Positions 7,745-16,361 of a stretch of 64,000 bases of DNA are shown piece by piece. The stretch comes from Chitinophaga filiformis (GTDB lineage Bacteria > Bacteroidota > Bacteroidia > Chitinophagales > Chitinophagaceae): assembly GCF_021646545.1 (NCBI RefSeq), contig NZ_JAKIRP010000006.1:361826-425825 (forward strand). The letters run 5' to 3'. The position numbers and the translations under genes were made by a program. The notes beneath the pieces were generated by a model that worked only from the letters and a program-made list of their open reading frames with translations, was not told where the DNA came from and ran no database searches. Each line of letters starts with the position of its first letter. Positions within the stretch are counted from its first letter, which is position 1.

Positions 7745-10624
7745 ATGGGGAAAACCATCACACAAGGCAATAACAACAAACATAAAGCAACGCCTGTATT
7801 GTTGCTGGAACTACAGTCCAATCACCCTACCCCGGTGAAGATCAGTGCAGGCATACTGAAAGAAGACGCGGGCGGCCGTACCTGCCAGCGCATGCCCCTG
7901 AACGATAAAAAGTCATTGTCCATCTTCAATACCCTGCCGGCTGGTGTACAACATTTGTTGCAACCCTGCACGCAGGAGGCGATGGTCTACAAAGAGCTGC
8001 AACTCAAGGAAAAATTCCGGGACAATCCCGTGAAAGCCCTTACCCTGCAACAATTCGTACAGGAAGGTATGCAGCAATACCTCTATCACACCCTCCAGCA
8101 ACTGCGGCCGCTGACGCCGGTATTACCCTGGTATACCATGATCACGGACGACAGTATGCTGCTCAAACATACACGCCCTGCCACGGTGAATAATTTTCCA
8201 CCGGTGCTCTCTTTTGAACTGCGACGCACGCCTGCAGGCACCCTGCGAGTGGCAGCACTGGTTACCATCAACGGACAGGCTTTCCCACTCTCCGATTTTG
8301 AGCATTACGGATTCGTGCTCCGAAGCCGGGGAGAACTATTCATCCTCCCTCCTGCCGCGGCTACCGCGCTTGAAGAGTTTCCCGGCGGATTTAAGGACAT
8401 TCCCACACACGAGGAAGCGGCCTTTATCGAACATACCCTGCCCGCTCTCAGTCAGCAGTACAGCGTTGATAAGAGCATCCTCCTGCAAAAAGAAATCATC
8501 GATACACCACCGGAATGTAATATCTGGCTGAGTGAACTGAATAAGTCCTTCCTGGTACTAACGCCACAGTGGCAGTATGGGAACTTCAGCATCGAGGATA
8601 CCAATGAACCGGTCATCCTCAAAACAGAAGGCGATATCCAGTACGAGATCAGGCGCCATGTTGAGGCAGAAAAGGAACTGATTGCCTTCATCCGTGCCCT
8701 GCATCCCCGCTTTGCCCAGCAGCGGAACGGTTATTTCTACCTTCCTTTCGCAGATGCAGAGAAAAGTCAGTGGCTGGTGAAATGCTACCGCAAACTGACA
8801 GACCGGAACATCGGCGTATACGGCATGGACCAGCTGCAGCATTTCAGGTACAACACCAATGTGCCCGTCATGGACGTGCGCTGGCATGGCGATGACAAGG
8901 ATAGCTTCGACCTCGAAATAGATGTACACTACGGCGACATTCCTGTAGCGCTGACAGACATCCAGAAAGCATTACTGCACCGGCAGCCACACCTGCTGCT
9001 GAAGGACGGTACCATCGGCGTCATTCCCGACGAGTGGCTGCACAAGTATGACCTCTTATGGAAACTGGGCCAGGTCAACAAAGACAAGCTGAAACTGTCA
9101 CGGCTGCATTTTACTGTGGCCCAGGAAATGCTGAATGCCCAGGGTACGGTAGTGAAGGAAAATGCTGTGGAGCAATTACAGCGCCTGCAGGCAAAATCGG
9201 CTGAACACTTCCCTGTACCAGCGGCTATACAGGCCCAGTTGCGCAGTTATCAGCAGGCAGGTTTTGAGTGGATGTGCCTCCTCGACGCTATGCGCTGGGG
9301 CGGGTGCCTGGCAGATGATATGGGTCTTGGTAAGACCCTCCAGACCATCACCTTCCTGCAACATCTTTGTGAGAAATATCCCGGAGAGACACACCTGGTC
9401 GTGTGCCCGACCTCCCTTATCTATAACTGGCAGGCCGAACTGCAGAAATTTGCCCCCGGCCTGCGGTACACCGTGTACCATGGCGGCAACAGACAGTACG
9501 ATGCAGCACACTGGAAACAGCAACAGCTGATCATCACCAGTTATGGCACGGTGCGTAGCGATACGGCCGTCTTTACGACACATGTATTCGGGTACGTGGT
9601 GCTGGATGAAAGTCAGGTGATCAAGAATCCATCTTCCCAGACCACCAAAGCGCTACAGGTTCTACAATCGCGCAACCGCCTGATATTGAGCGGTACGCCG
9701 ATCCAGAACAACACTATGGACCTCTATGCGCAGATGAACTTCGCCAATCCGGGGCTACTGGGCAACCAGGCTTTCTTCCGCTCGGAATTTGCCATGCCTA
9801 TTGACAAATATGCCGATGCCGAAAAGGCAGGCCGGCTGCGCAAACTGATCTATCCCTTCCTGTTACGGCGTACCAAAGAACAAATTGCACAGGATTTGCC
9901 AGATAAGACGGAGATCATTATGTGGTGTGAGATGGGTGAGGAACAGCGGAAAGCTTACAACCGTATCCGCGACCTGTACAAGCAAAAACTCATGCAGCGC
10001 ATTAATGAGGAAGGAATGGCAGCCAGCACGATCTATGTACTGGAAGGCCTGACCCGTCTGCGGCAGGTATGTAATGCTCCGCAACTGGTGGCGGAAGAGT
10101 CGCATGTAACCAGCTCCGTCAAGCTGGACGAACTGATGCGGGAGATCAGCGAGAACACCGGTACGCATAAAGTACTGGTATTTTCCCAGTTTACGGGTAT
10201 GTTGCAGCTCATTGCAAAGTCGATGGAAAGTGAAGGACTCCCCTTCTTTTACCTGGATGGCAGCACCAAAGCAGAGCACCGGCAGCAGCTGGTGAACCAG
10301 TTCCAGGAAGACGAGAATATCAGGGTGTTCCTTATCAGCCTGAAAGCCGGCGGCGTGGGTCTAACCCTGACGGCGGCCGATTATGTGTATCTCGTAGACC
10401 CCTGGTGGAACCCCGCGGCAGAGCAGCAGGCTATTGACCGTACACACCGTATCGGGCAGCAGAATAAAGTTTTCGCTTATAAGATGATCTGTAAAGACAG
10501 TGTGGAAGAAAAGATCCTTGCCTTGCAGGAACGGAAAAAGATGATCGCAGATGACCTGATCAGTGAGGATACCGGTTTCGTGAAAAAGCTGACAGAAGAA
10601 GATGTGGCATTCCTGTTCAGCTGA
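7745..10624 (+). CDS. SNF2/SWI2-family helicase-like ATPase
   Basis: A 959-residue DNA-dependent ATPase. Residues 1-490 form an N-terminal region of the type seen in bacterial SNF2 proteins; no SWIM zinc motif was recognised in it. The motor follows: ADDMGLGKTLQT (Walker A Lys530), SYGTVRSD, the Walker B variant DESQ (621-624, in place of DEAH), SGTPIQNN, then helicase lobe 2 with VFSQFTGMLQLI, YLDGSTK, SLKAGGVGLTLTAADYV and the arginine-finger motif AIDRTHRIGQ. Such proteins remodel protein-DNA complexes; the substrate is unknown. It starts 27 nt after coaE and is probably co-transcribed with it. Confidence 0.93.
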   Translation: MGKTITQGNNNKHKATPVLLLELQSNHPTPVKISAGILKEDAGGRTCQRMPLNDKKSLSIFNTLPAGVQHLLQPCTQEAMVYKELQLKEKFRDNPVKALTLQQFVQEGMQQYLYHTLQQLRPLTPVLPWYTMITDDSMLLKHTRPATVNNFPPVLSFELRRTPAGTLRVAALVTINGQAFPLSDFEHYGFVLRSRGELFILPPAAATALEEFPGGFKDIPTHEEAAFIEHTLPALSQQYSVDKSILLQKEIIDTPPECNIWLSELNKSFLVLTPQWQYGNFSIEDTNEPVILKTEGDIQYEIRRHVEAEKELIAFIRALHPRFAQQRNGYFYLPFADAEKSQWLVKCYRKLTDRNIGVYGMDQLQHFRYNTNVPVMDVRWHGDDKDSFDLEIDVHYGDIPVALTDIQKALLHRQPHLLLKDGTIGVIPDEWLHKYDLLWKLGQVNKDKLKLSRLHFTVAQEMLNAQGTVVKENAVEQLQRLQAKSAEHFPVPAAIQAQLRSYQQAGFEWMCLLDAMRWGGCLADDMGLGKTLQTITFLQHLCEKYPGETHLVVCPTSLIYNWQAELQKFAPGLRYTVYHGGNRQYDAAHWKQQQLIITSYGTVRSDTAVFTTHVFGYVVLDESQVIKNPSSQTTKALQVLQSRNRLILSGTPIQNNTMDLYAQMNFANPGLLGNQAFFRSEFAMPIDKYADAEKAGRLRKLIYPFLLRRTKEQIAQDLPDKTEIIMWCEMGEEQRKAYNRIRDLYKQKLMQRINEEGMAASTIYVLEGLTRLRQVCNAPQLVAEESHVTSSVKLDELMREISENTGTHKVLVFSQFTGMLQLIAKSMESEGLPFFYLDGSTKAEHRQQLVNQFQEDENIRVFLISLKAGGVGLTLTAADYVYLVDPWWNPAAEQQAIDRTHRIGQQNKVFAYKMICKDSVEEKILALQERKKMIADDLISEDTGFVKKLTEEDVAFLFS

Positions 10625-10706
10625 TAATCACGCCTTTCCGCCTGAAAACGCATCCCTTCCGGCGAAGGCTTTTGAACTTGTACGCTAATTTTCGAATATT
10701 TGCGCT

Positions 10707-11822
10707 ATGTTAAATATCTACAAATTACTTGTTGCCACATTACTCATCCTCCTGGTGGCTGCCCCTTCTGCCATTGTAATTGCACAGGATGCACCCAGAA
10801 TGCCTGAGGGATTTAACATTCAACGCGGCGTAAACATCAGTCACTGGCTGTCGCAGTCCGGTGGCCGTCATGGTGTAGCCCAGGCCGATTATTTTACTGA
10901 AAAAGACGTAGCCCTGCTGGCGGATAAAGGCTTTGACCATATCCGTATTCCGGTAGAGGAGGCTGAACTCTGGGATTATCGTGAAGAGAAATACAAAGAT
11001 GCTTTTGCACTTTTACATAAAGCCATCGGCTGGTGTAAACAATACCACCTGCGGGCGATAGTAGACATGCATATTCTCCGCAGCCATCATTTCAATTCCC
11101 GGAGCAGGGCGCTCTGGGAGGAATCTGCTGCACAGGAGCGTTTCCTGCAATGCTGGCGGGAGCTAAGCGCGGAACTAAAGAAATATCCTTCCAGTCTGGT
11201 TGCGTACGAGTTATTGAATGAGCCGGTGGCTGACAGCGCCTCTCAATGGAATGACCTGCTGGCCCGCGGCATTGCGCTTATCCGCGAGCTGGAGCCGAAA
11301 CGGGTCATCATTATTGGCAGCAACCGGTACCAGTCCTACAGCACATTTCCGCAGCTGAAAGTACCTGCGGGAGATAATCGCCTGATCCTCAGTTTTCACT
11401 ATTACAATCCGTTCTACTTCACCCATTACAAGGCCAGCTGGACGGCCCACAAGGATTATAGCGGTCCGGTACACTATCCCGGGGCTACCATTACCTCAAA
11501 AGAGATCTCCCAGCAACCGGCCACTATCCGTAACCTGCTGGCGGGCAGTTCAGAGGAGTATGATGCCGATGTTATTGAGCAGCAGGTCATGACTGCCGTG
11601 AAAGTGGCGCACAAGCTCAAATTACCGCTTTATTGCGGCGAATGGGGCTGTCTGACGACCGTCAACCGTAAAGACAGGCTGCACTGGTACAGGGATGTTA
11701 GAAAAGCCCTGGAAAAGAACCGTATAGCCTGGACTGTCTGGGATTACAAGGGCAGTTTCGGCATCCTGGAAGATAATGGCGAGCCGGATGATAAGCTCAT
11801 TAAACTGCTGACAAAGGATTAG
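10707..11822 (+). CDS. GH5-family glycoside hydrolase (cellulase-like), secreted
   Basis: Exported retaining endo-glycosidase of 371 residues. The N-terminal hydrophobic segment (MLNIYKLLVATLLILLVAAP) and an alanine-rich cleavage region before QDAPRMP indicate Sec export. The TIM-barrel GH5 signatures are present: RGVNISHWL, FDHIRIPVE, LRAIVDMH, YELLNEP with acid/base Glu172, HYYNPF, and YCGEWG with nucleophile Glu312, then AWTVWDYKGSFGI. Family members act on beta-1,4- or beta-1,3-linked glucans and mannans; the substrate here cannot be fixed. It stands alone, 82 nt after the SNF2 gene, with a 1.2-kb non-coding region after it. Confidence 0.92.
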   Translation: MLNIYKLLVATLLILLVAAPSAIVIAQDAPRMPEGFNIQRGVNISHWLSQSGGRHGVAQADYFTEKDVALLADKGFDHIRIPVEEAELWDYREEKYKDAFALLHKAIGWCKQYHLRAIVDMHILRSHHFNSRSRALWEESAAQERFLQCWRELSAELKKYPSSLVAYELLNEPVADSASQWNDLLARGIALIRELEPKRVIIIGSNRYQSYSTFPQLKVPAGDNRLILSFHYYNPFYFTHYKASWTAHKDYSGPVHYPGATITSKEISQQPATIRNLLAGSSEEYDADVIEQQVMTAVKVAHKLKLPLYCGEWGCLTTVNRKDRLHWYRDVRKALEKNRIAWTVWDYKGSFGILEDNGEPDDKLIKLLTKD

Positions 11823-12130
11823 CGGTCATTTCCTGAATAAAGGTCCCTTCTGGTAAGGGATTATGAATAATTACACCCTTGCAGACAACTGTCGGCAGGG
11901 GTTTTTCGCTTTTTATATCATTTCAAACCCCATAGCGCAGCACATTTCTTCAACCCCCCTCTCTTTTGATGCTATTCTGTCCAGCAGTTGGCGGTTTCTA
12001 TACACTTCAAACCCTTTATGGTCAATTAGTCCCAATAATATCATCATTGCAATAGCATACATGCAGGCTTTATTCCCGTTTGTTCATCATCACTTCACCG
12101 ACATTTCCATATCGCTTTACCAGCATTTCC

Positions 12131-12189
12131 ATATCACTTTACCGTCATATCTATATCCCTTCGATATAGATATGACGGTAAAGTGATAT
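12131..12189. repeat. 27-bp perfect inverted repeat, 5-nt loop
   Basis: The left arm 12131-12157 is the exact reverse complement of 12163-12189, with only CCTTC between. The arms are AT-rich (ATATCACTTTACCGTC at the outer end). There is no T-run, so a simple intrinsic terminator is unlikely. The left arm overlaps the second unit of a 22-bp direct repeat. Confidence 0.95.
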
Positions 12190-12470
12190 CCAGATGAACT
12201 TATAAGGATATGGAGATATAGGGATCAAGCCGAACTCATAACGGGTTTGAACCGATTTGAATAGCGGGGGAAGAATGCGGGAGAAGGTAGTTTAAAACCT
12301 CATTGGTGGTGTGAGCCGGGTGGGATGCGTTAAAAACCCTGGTTTTAAGCCCGTATTTCGCTTTTTCTTGTGAAGAGATGCACTTATGTCGGCTAACATT
12401 AAAACGTCGGTATAGAGCTCCAAAAGGCCGATCTTCTGTTTTGTTGTTTGAGGGTTTGCAGGATGTTGCT

Positions 12471-12632
12471 GCGGCTGCAGGTGGGACCACGGGCTGTACC
12501 CTTTTGCGAATCTTTCTATTGGGCGCAGTCAATCGTGGCTGGCTTTTGTTTCTTTATGAAACCCCTGGTCATCGTATCAGCACTCTCCAGGGGCTAATGC
12601 CCTTAGGTCTCCACCTGAAACCCAATACTACA
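12471..12632. repeat. Diverged copy of the 153-bp palindromic element
   Basis: The left end contains GCAGGTGGGACCACGGGCTG and the right end contains TTAGGTCTCCACCTGAAACC. These match the inverted ends of the element at 23253-23405, and the inner ATGAAACCCCTGGT matches its TTAAACCCCTGGT. This copy is slightly longer (about 162 bp) and clearly older than the others. Confidence 0.75.
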
Positions 12633-12853
12633 TCGGGAGAGTTTATAGAGGTTAGTCGTCCGTTATTCAAACCGGACACCATCGGGTAAGCTCATGTTGT
12701 GGTCCGGAACAATAACCATGGCGACCTATGGGATTCACCACGGATATGATTTTAACCATTACCCGAGGTAATACGTATGGTTATCCCAATTACAACGGGA
12801 ACGTTTACAGACACCAGGCCGCCTGTTCAAGCCGCCCGCCGTAGGTGGGCTGT

Positions 12854-12884
12854 GTTTGTAGCCCGGGGTTTCAACCGGGCAAAC
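12854..12884. repeat. REP-like hairpin with GTAG-type head
   Basis: GTTTG-TA-GCCCGG pairs with CCGGGC-AAAC around an 8-nt loop. GTAG directly before a GC stem is the layout of REP sequences handled by RAYT transposases, but no RAYT gene is in the window. Confidence 0.4.
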
Positions 12885-12963
12885 CGGATTCCCCACACAC
12901 GATTTGGTTTCCCCGTAATCAATGTGGTTTTTAACGGATTGATATGGTAAATCATACCCAATG

Positions 12964-12996
12964 AAAAAAGCCCCTCGGTTGTACCGAAGGGCTTTT
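12964..12996 (-). terminator. secDF terminator
   Basis: AAAGCCCCTCGG and CCGAAGGGCTTT form a stem around TTGTA. On the minus strand a T6 run follows. It lies 26 nt after the secDF stop. Confidence 0.88.
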
Positions 12997-13022
12997 AATT
13001 ATCAAACATTTTAGTTGAACAC

Positions 13023-16000
13023 TTATTTTTTCGCCGTAGCCGGAGCAGCTGCTTCTTTTACAGGAACAACTTCGCTTTCGTTAGCCAGCTCGTTCTTCTT
13101 GTCGAAGTCTACCAGTACCGGAGCCGCCACGAAGATGGAGGAGTAAGTACCGGTGATTACACCGATCAGCATTGCGAAGGCGAAACCACGGGTTACCTCA
13201 CCACCGAAGATGAACAGGATCAGGATGGTCAGGAACACGGTCAGGGAAGTCATTACGGTACGGCTCAGCGTATCGTTGATGGCTTTGTTGATGATCTGGT
13301 CTCTGCTTGCGCCTTTCATTACACCCGTACGGAAGTATTCGCGGATACGGTCGAACACGATCACGGTATCGTTCATGGAGAAACCGATCACGGTCAGGAT
13401 CGCAGCGATGAAGTGCTGGTCAACTTCCAGTGGGAACGGAACGATATCGCGGCAATAAGAGAATACTGCCAGTGTTACCATCACGTCGTGCAACAGGGAG
13501 AAGATAGTACCGATTGAATATTGCCATTTGCTGAAACGCAGCAGGATGTACAGGAAGATCACAACCAGCGACAGGATGGTCGCTTTCACGGCACCTGCAC
13601 GTAAGTCATCAGAGATGGTCGGAGATACTGTCTGTGAAGCTACGATGAACCTTGGAGACGTGAATGTCTCGTAAGTCATTGCAGGATCATAGAACTTCTT
13701 CAGACCATTGTACAGTTTCTGCGTTACTTCTTTATCAACAGCTTCGTTCTGTTCTTCGATCTTATAGTTGGTAGTGATGCTCAGCTGGTTGCTGGTACCG
13801 ATTGTCTTCACATAAGGTTCGCTACCGAATTCTTTTTCCAGCACGTCACGTACTTCTTCTGCTTTCATTGGCTGTTCGAAACGAACAGTGAAGTTACGGC
13901 CACCGTCGAAGTCAACGCCGTGACGGAAACCATGGAAGAAAGAGGATGCGCCTAATGCGATCATCACGAATGATATGATGTAAGCGTATTTTCTCTTTCC
14001 TACGAAGTCGAAGGAAGCGTGTTTGAAGATCTTTTTAGAGATCGGAGTGAAGTATTCGAAGTGTCTTTTCTTGTTAGTCCACCAGTCAGTAACGATACGG
14101 GAAACCATGATACCGCAGAACAGAGACAGCAGCAAGCCGATGATCTGTGTGGTAGCGAAGCCCAGTACCGGACCAAGACCGAAGTAGAACAGGATGATCG
14201 CTGTCAGCAGGGAGGTGATGTGACCATCCAGTACAGGTGCGTAGGAACGTTTGTAACCGTCTTCTACTGCCTGCTGGTAGTTCTTACCGCGTGTCAGTTC
14301 ATCTTTAATACGTTCGAATATGATTACGTTCGTGTCCACAGCCATACCGACGGTGAGTACCAGACCCGCGATACCTGCCATTGTCAGCGTAGCGCCGAGG
14401 GAAGCGAGGATACCGAAGGTGAACAGCAGGTTGAGGATCAGTGCGATGTTCGCAACCCAACCGGCAGTGTTATAGTACACCAGCATCAGGACGAAGATCA
14501 CGATGAAGGAGATAATGAAAGACTTAGCACCCGCTGCGATAGACTCCTGACCGAGGGATGGTCCGACGATCTGCTCCTGAACGATTTTAGCAGGAGCCGG
14601 CATTTTACCGGATTTCAGGATGTTTGCCAGGTCGTTTGCTTCTTCCAGGGTAAAGCTACCGGAGATAGAAGAACGGCCACCTGCGATCTCACCCTGGATG
14701 GATGGAGCGGAGTAAACGATGTTATCCAGCACTACAGCTACATAGTTGAGTGTAGCAGGGTTGTTAGGATCTGAAGGAGCCAGTTCGCCGGTCAGTTTTT
14801 TCCATTCTTTGGCGCCAACCTGGTCCATCGTCATGGAAATTTCCGGACGGCCGCTCTGGTCGTAATCCTGTCTTGCATCCACTACCCTTTCACCACCTAC
14901 ACGTGGAGCAGGGCTGATCGGATTTACTTTGATAGCATATACCGGCAGTGGTGCACGTTTATTTTCTTTGTCTTCAGCACCGTATACGAACACCAGGTCT
15001 TTAGGCAGTGTATTTCTTACTGATGGGATCCTGAGGTAACGGCTAAAGGTAGCAGTATCGGAAGGGAGGATATTACCTACAACCGGGCCATAAGCAACGC
15101 CCTGCTGAGGATGATATCTTGGGGCGAAAATGCTGAAGAAAGGCTCAGCTTTTGCCAGTTCGGCCCTGCGTTCAGCTTCTGTCTTCAGGGAGTCAGGTTT
15201 GCCGGATTTTGCAGAGTCATTTAAGATAGCGGAGAGGCTACCGGTAGTTGTAGTGTCAGCAGCAGCTTTTGCTACAGCAGCAGTGGTGTCATTAGCCTGC
15301 TGAGCGGTTGTATCAGCAGCAGCCTTTGCAGGAGCAGCGCCTACAGCAGCTTTGATGGCCTCGTTCATCGGCTGGAGAATAGTAGAGATGAACTGCTCAT
15401 CGTTTTTGTATACCTCACGGAATTCCAGGTTAGCGCTGGCCTGCAGGTATTTTCTTACACGCTCAGGATTGTCAACACCTGCCAGTTCAACAGAGATGAT
15501 ACCTTTGGTTTCATCCAGGCTGATGTTAGGAGAAGCAACCCCGAATTTATCGATACGTTTCTGCAGCACGAGGTAAGTATTCTTAATGGCTGCGCCTGCC
15601 TCACGACGGATCACATCCAGTACCTTGCTGTTGCTTGTATTGAAATCAATGTCTTTCTGGTATGCGTTGGCAAAAATGGTAGAAAGACGGCCCTGCGGCT
15701 GTACTTCTTCATATGCCTGCCCGAACAATGTAACGAAATCAGACTGACTGGTTTTCTTGCGCTGTATCGCCAGGTCCAGGGCTTTATTGAAAGCCGGATC
15801 CTGTGAATGGCCGCTCAGTGAACGGATCACATCTTCCACACTTACATCCAGTACTACGTTCATACCACCCTGAAGGTCAAGCCCCAGGTTCAGCTCTTTT
15901 TCTTTGGCTTTGTCATAAGTTACATACCAAGGAAAACCCGCCATTTCTTTGTTACTGGTACTGTCCAGAATCCGCTGTCTCCTTTCTTTCACCAGGTCTG

Positions 16001-16205
16001 CCAGTGAGTCCTGATAAACCGCCTGCAGCTCTTTGTTACCAGGATACTTCTGTTCAGCAGTCGGGAATGATTTGCTAATATCACTCTGGGCTTGCGCAGC
16101 TACTTTCTTCTCGTAGCCACGTACCAAAAACGTGAACGACAAATAATACACAGAGATAAGGATCAATGCACCGGCAAAAAATCTAACCAGTCCTTTAAGT
16201 TGCAT
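13023..16205 (-). CDS. secDF: Protein translocase subunit SecDF (fused)
   Basis: Proton-driven factor that pulls preproteins out of SecYEG. At 1060 residues it fuses SecD and SecF, as in most Bacteroidota. It has an N-terminal membrane helix, then a large periplasmic P1 domain with ELNLGLDLQGGMNVVLDV and an Ala/Thr-rich insert near residues 290-330. The SecD membrane core carries GMAVDTNVIIFERIKDEL. The SecF half starts near residue 700 with RHGVDFDGGRNFTVRF and has GFSMNDTVIVFDRIREY. The C-terminus is an Ala/Pro/Lys-rich tail. A TATCTTTG box lies upstream. Both halves look complete. Confidence 0.98.
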   Translation of the reverse strand: MQLKGLVRFFAGALILISVYYLSFTFLVRGYEKKVAAQAQSDISKSFPTAEQKYPGNKELQAVYQDSLADLVKERRQRILDSTSNKEMAGFPWYVTYDKAKEKELNLGLDLQGGMNVVLDVSVEDVIRSLSGHSQDPAFNKALDLAIQRKKTSQSDFVTLFGQAYEEVQPQGRLSTIFANAYQKDIDFNTSNSKVLDVIRREAGAAIKNTYLVLQKRIDKFGVASPNISLDETKGIISVELAGVDNPERVRKYLQASANLEFREVYKNDEQFISTILQPMNEAIKAAVGAAPAKAAADTTAQQANDTTAAVAKAAADTTTTGSLSAILNDSAKSGKPDSLKTEAERRAELAKAEPFFSIFAPRYHPQQGVAYGPVVGNILPSDTATFSRYLRIPSVRNTLPKDLVFVYGAEDKENKRAPLPVYAIKVNPISPAPRVGGERVVDARQDYDQSGRPEISMTMDQVGAKEWKKLTGELAPSDPNNPATLNYVAVVLDNIVYSAPSIQGEIAGGRSSISGSFTLEEANDLANILKSGKMPAPAKIVQEQIVGPSLGQESIAAGAKSFIISFIVIFVLMLVYYNTAGWVANIALILNLLFTFGILASLGATLTMAGIAGLVLTVGMAVDTNVIIFERIKDELTRGKNYQQAVEDGYKRSYAPVLDGHITSLLTAIILFYFGLGPVLGFATTQIIGLLLSLFCGIMVSRIVTDWWTNKKRHFEYFTPISKKIFKHASFDFVGKRKYAYIISFVMIALGASSFFHGFRHGVDFDGGRNFTVRFEQPMKAEEVRDVLEKEFGSEPYVKTIGTSNQLSITTNYKIEEQNEAVDKEVTQKLYNGLKKFYDPAMTYETFTSPRFIVASQTVSPTISDDLRAGAVKATILSLVVIFLYILLRFSKWQYSIGTIFSLLHDVMVTLAVFSYCRDIVPFPLEVDQHFIAAILTVIGFSMNDTVIVFDRIREYFRTGVMKGASRDQIINKAINDTLSRTVMTSLTVFLTILILFIFGGEVTRGFAFAMLIGVITGTYSSIFVAAPVLVDFDKKNELANESEVVPVKEAAAPATAKK

Positions 16206-16240
16206 ATTGTTTCGGGTTTATAAAAATTTTTTAAGAGTTG

Positions 16241-16248
16241 CAAAGATA
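16241..16248 (-). promoter_or_regulatory. -7 box (TATCTTTG) upstream of secDF
   Basis: A TAnnTTTG match on the minus strand, 35 nt before the secDF ATG. The same octamer lies upstream of the TlpA-like gene at 57555. Confidence 0.45.
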
Positions 16249-16329
16249 GAATTTAAATTGATATATTAAAGCCGTTCGGAGGTAGAAAAGGAAAAAGGTA
16301 GAAATAATTGATTATCAGTACATAAACCC

Positions 16330-16357
16330 TTGCTTTCCTGCGAAAAATTAATCTTTG
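16330..16357 (+). promoter_or_regulatory. Possible promoter of the serine hydrolase gene
   Basis: TTG (16330-16332) and TAATCTTTG (16349-16357) resemble the -33 and -7 elements, with one extra base in the -7 box. Transcription would start almost at the ATG (16362), implying a leaderless mRNA, or else this match is fortuitous. Confidence 0.3.
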
Positions 16358-16361
16358 TTTT

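Larger units (their letters stand above)
11823..13022. other. 1.2-kb gene-free region with repeats
   Basis: No convincing gene was found here. Short frames at 11863-12186 (+) and 12236-12532 (-) have no start context or family features. The region holds a 22-bp direct repeat (12102-12123 and 12124-12144), a 27-bp perfect hairpin (12131-12189), a diverged copy of the 153-bp palindromic element (12471-12632), a small REP-like hairpin (12854-12884) and the secDF terminator (12964-12996). Confidence 0.7.

Noticed and set aside
11863..12532. Two short frames (107 and 98 codons) in the 11.8-13 kb gap
   Set aside because: Neither has a signal, motif or ribosome-binding context, and one overlaps the diverged palindromic element.
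14019..14774. 251-codon open frame opposite secDF
   Set aside because: Same cause: it is the antisense of a biased coding sequence with no recognisable domain.
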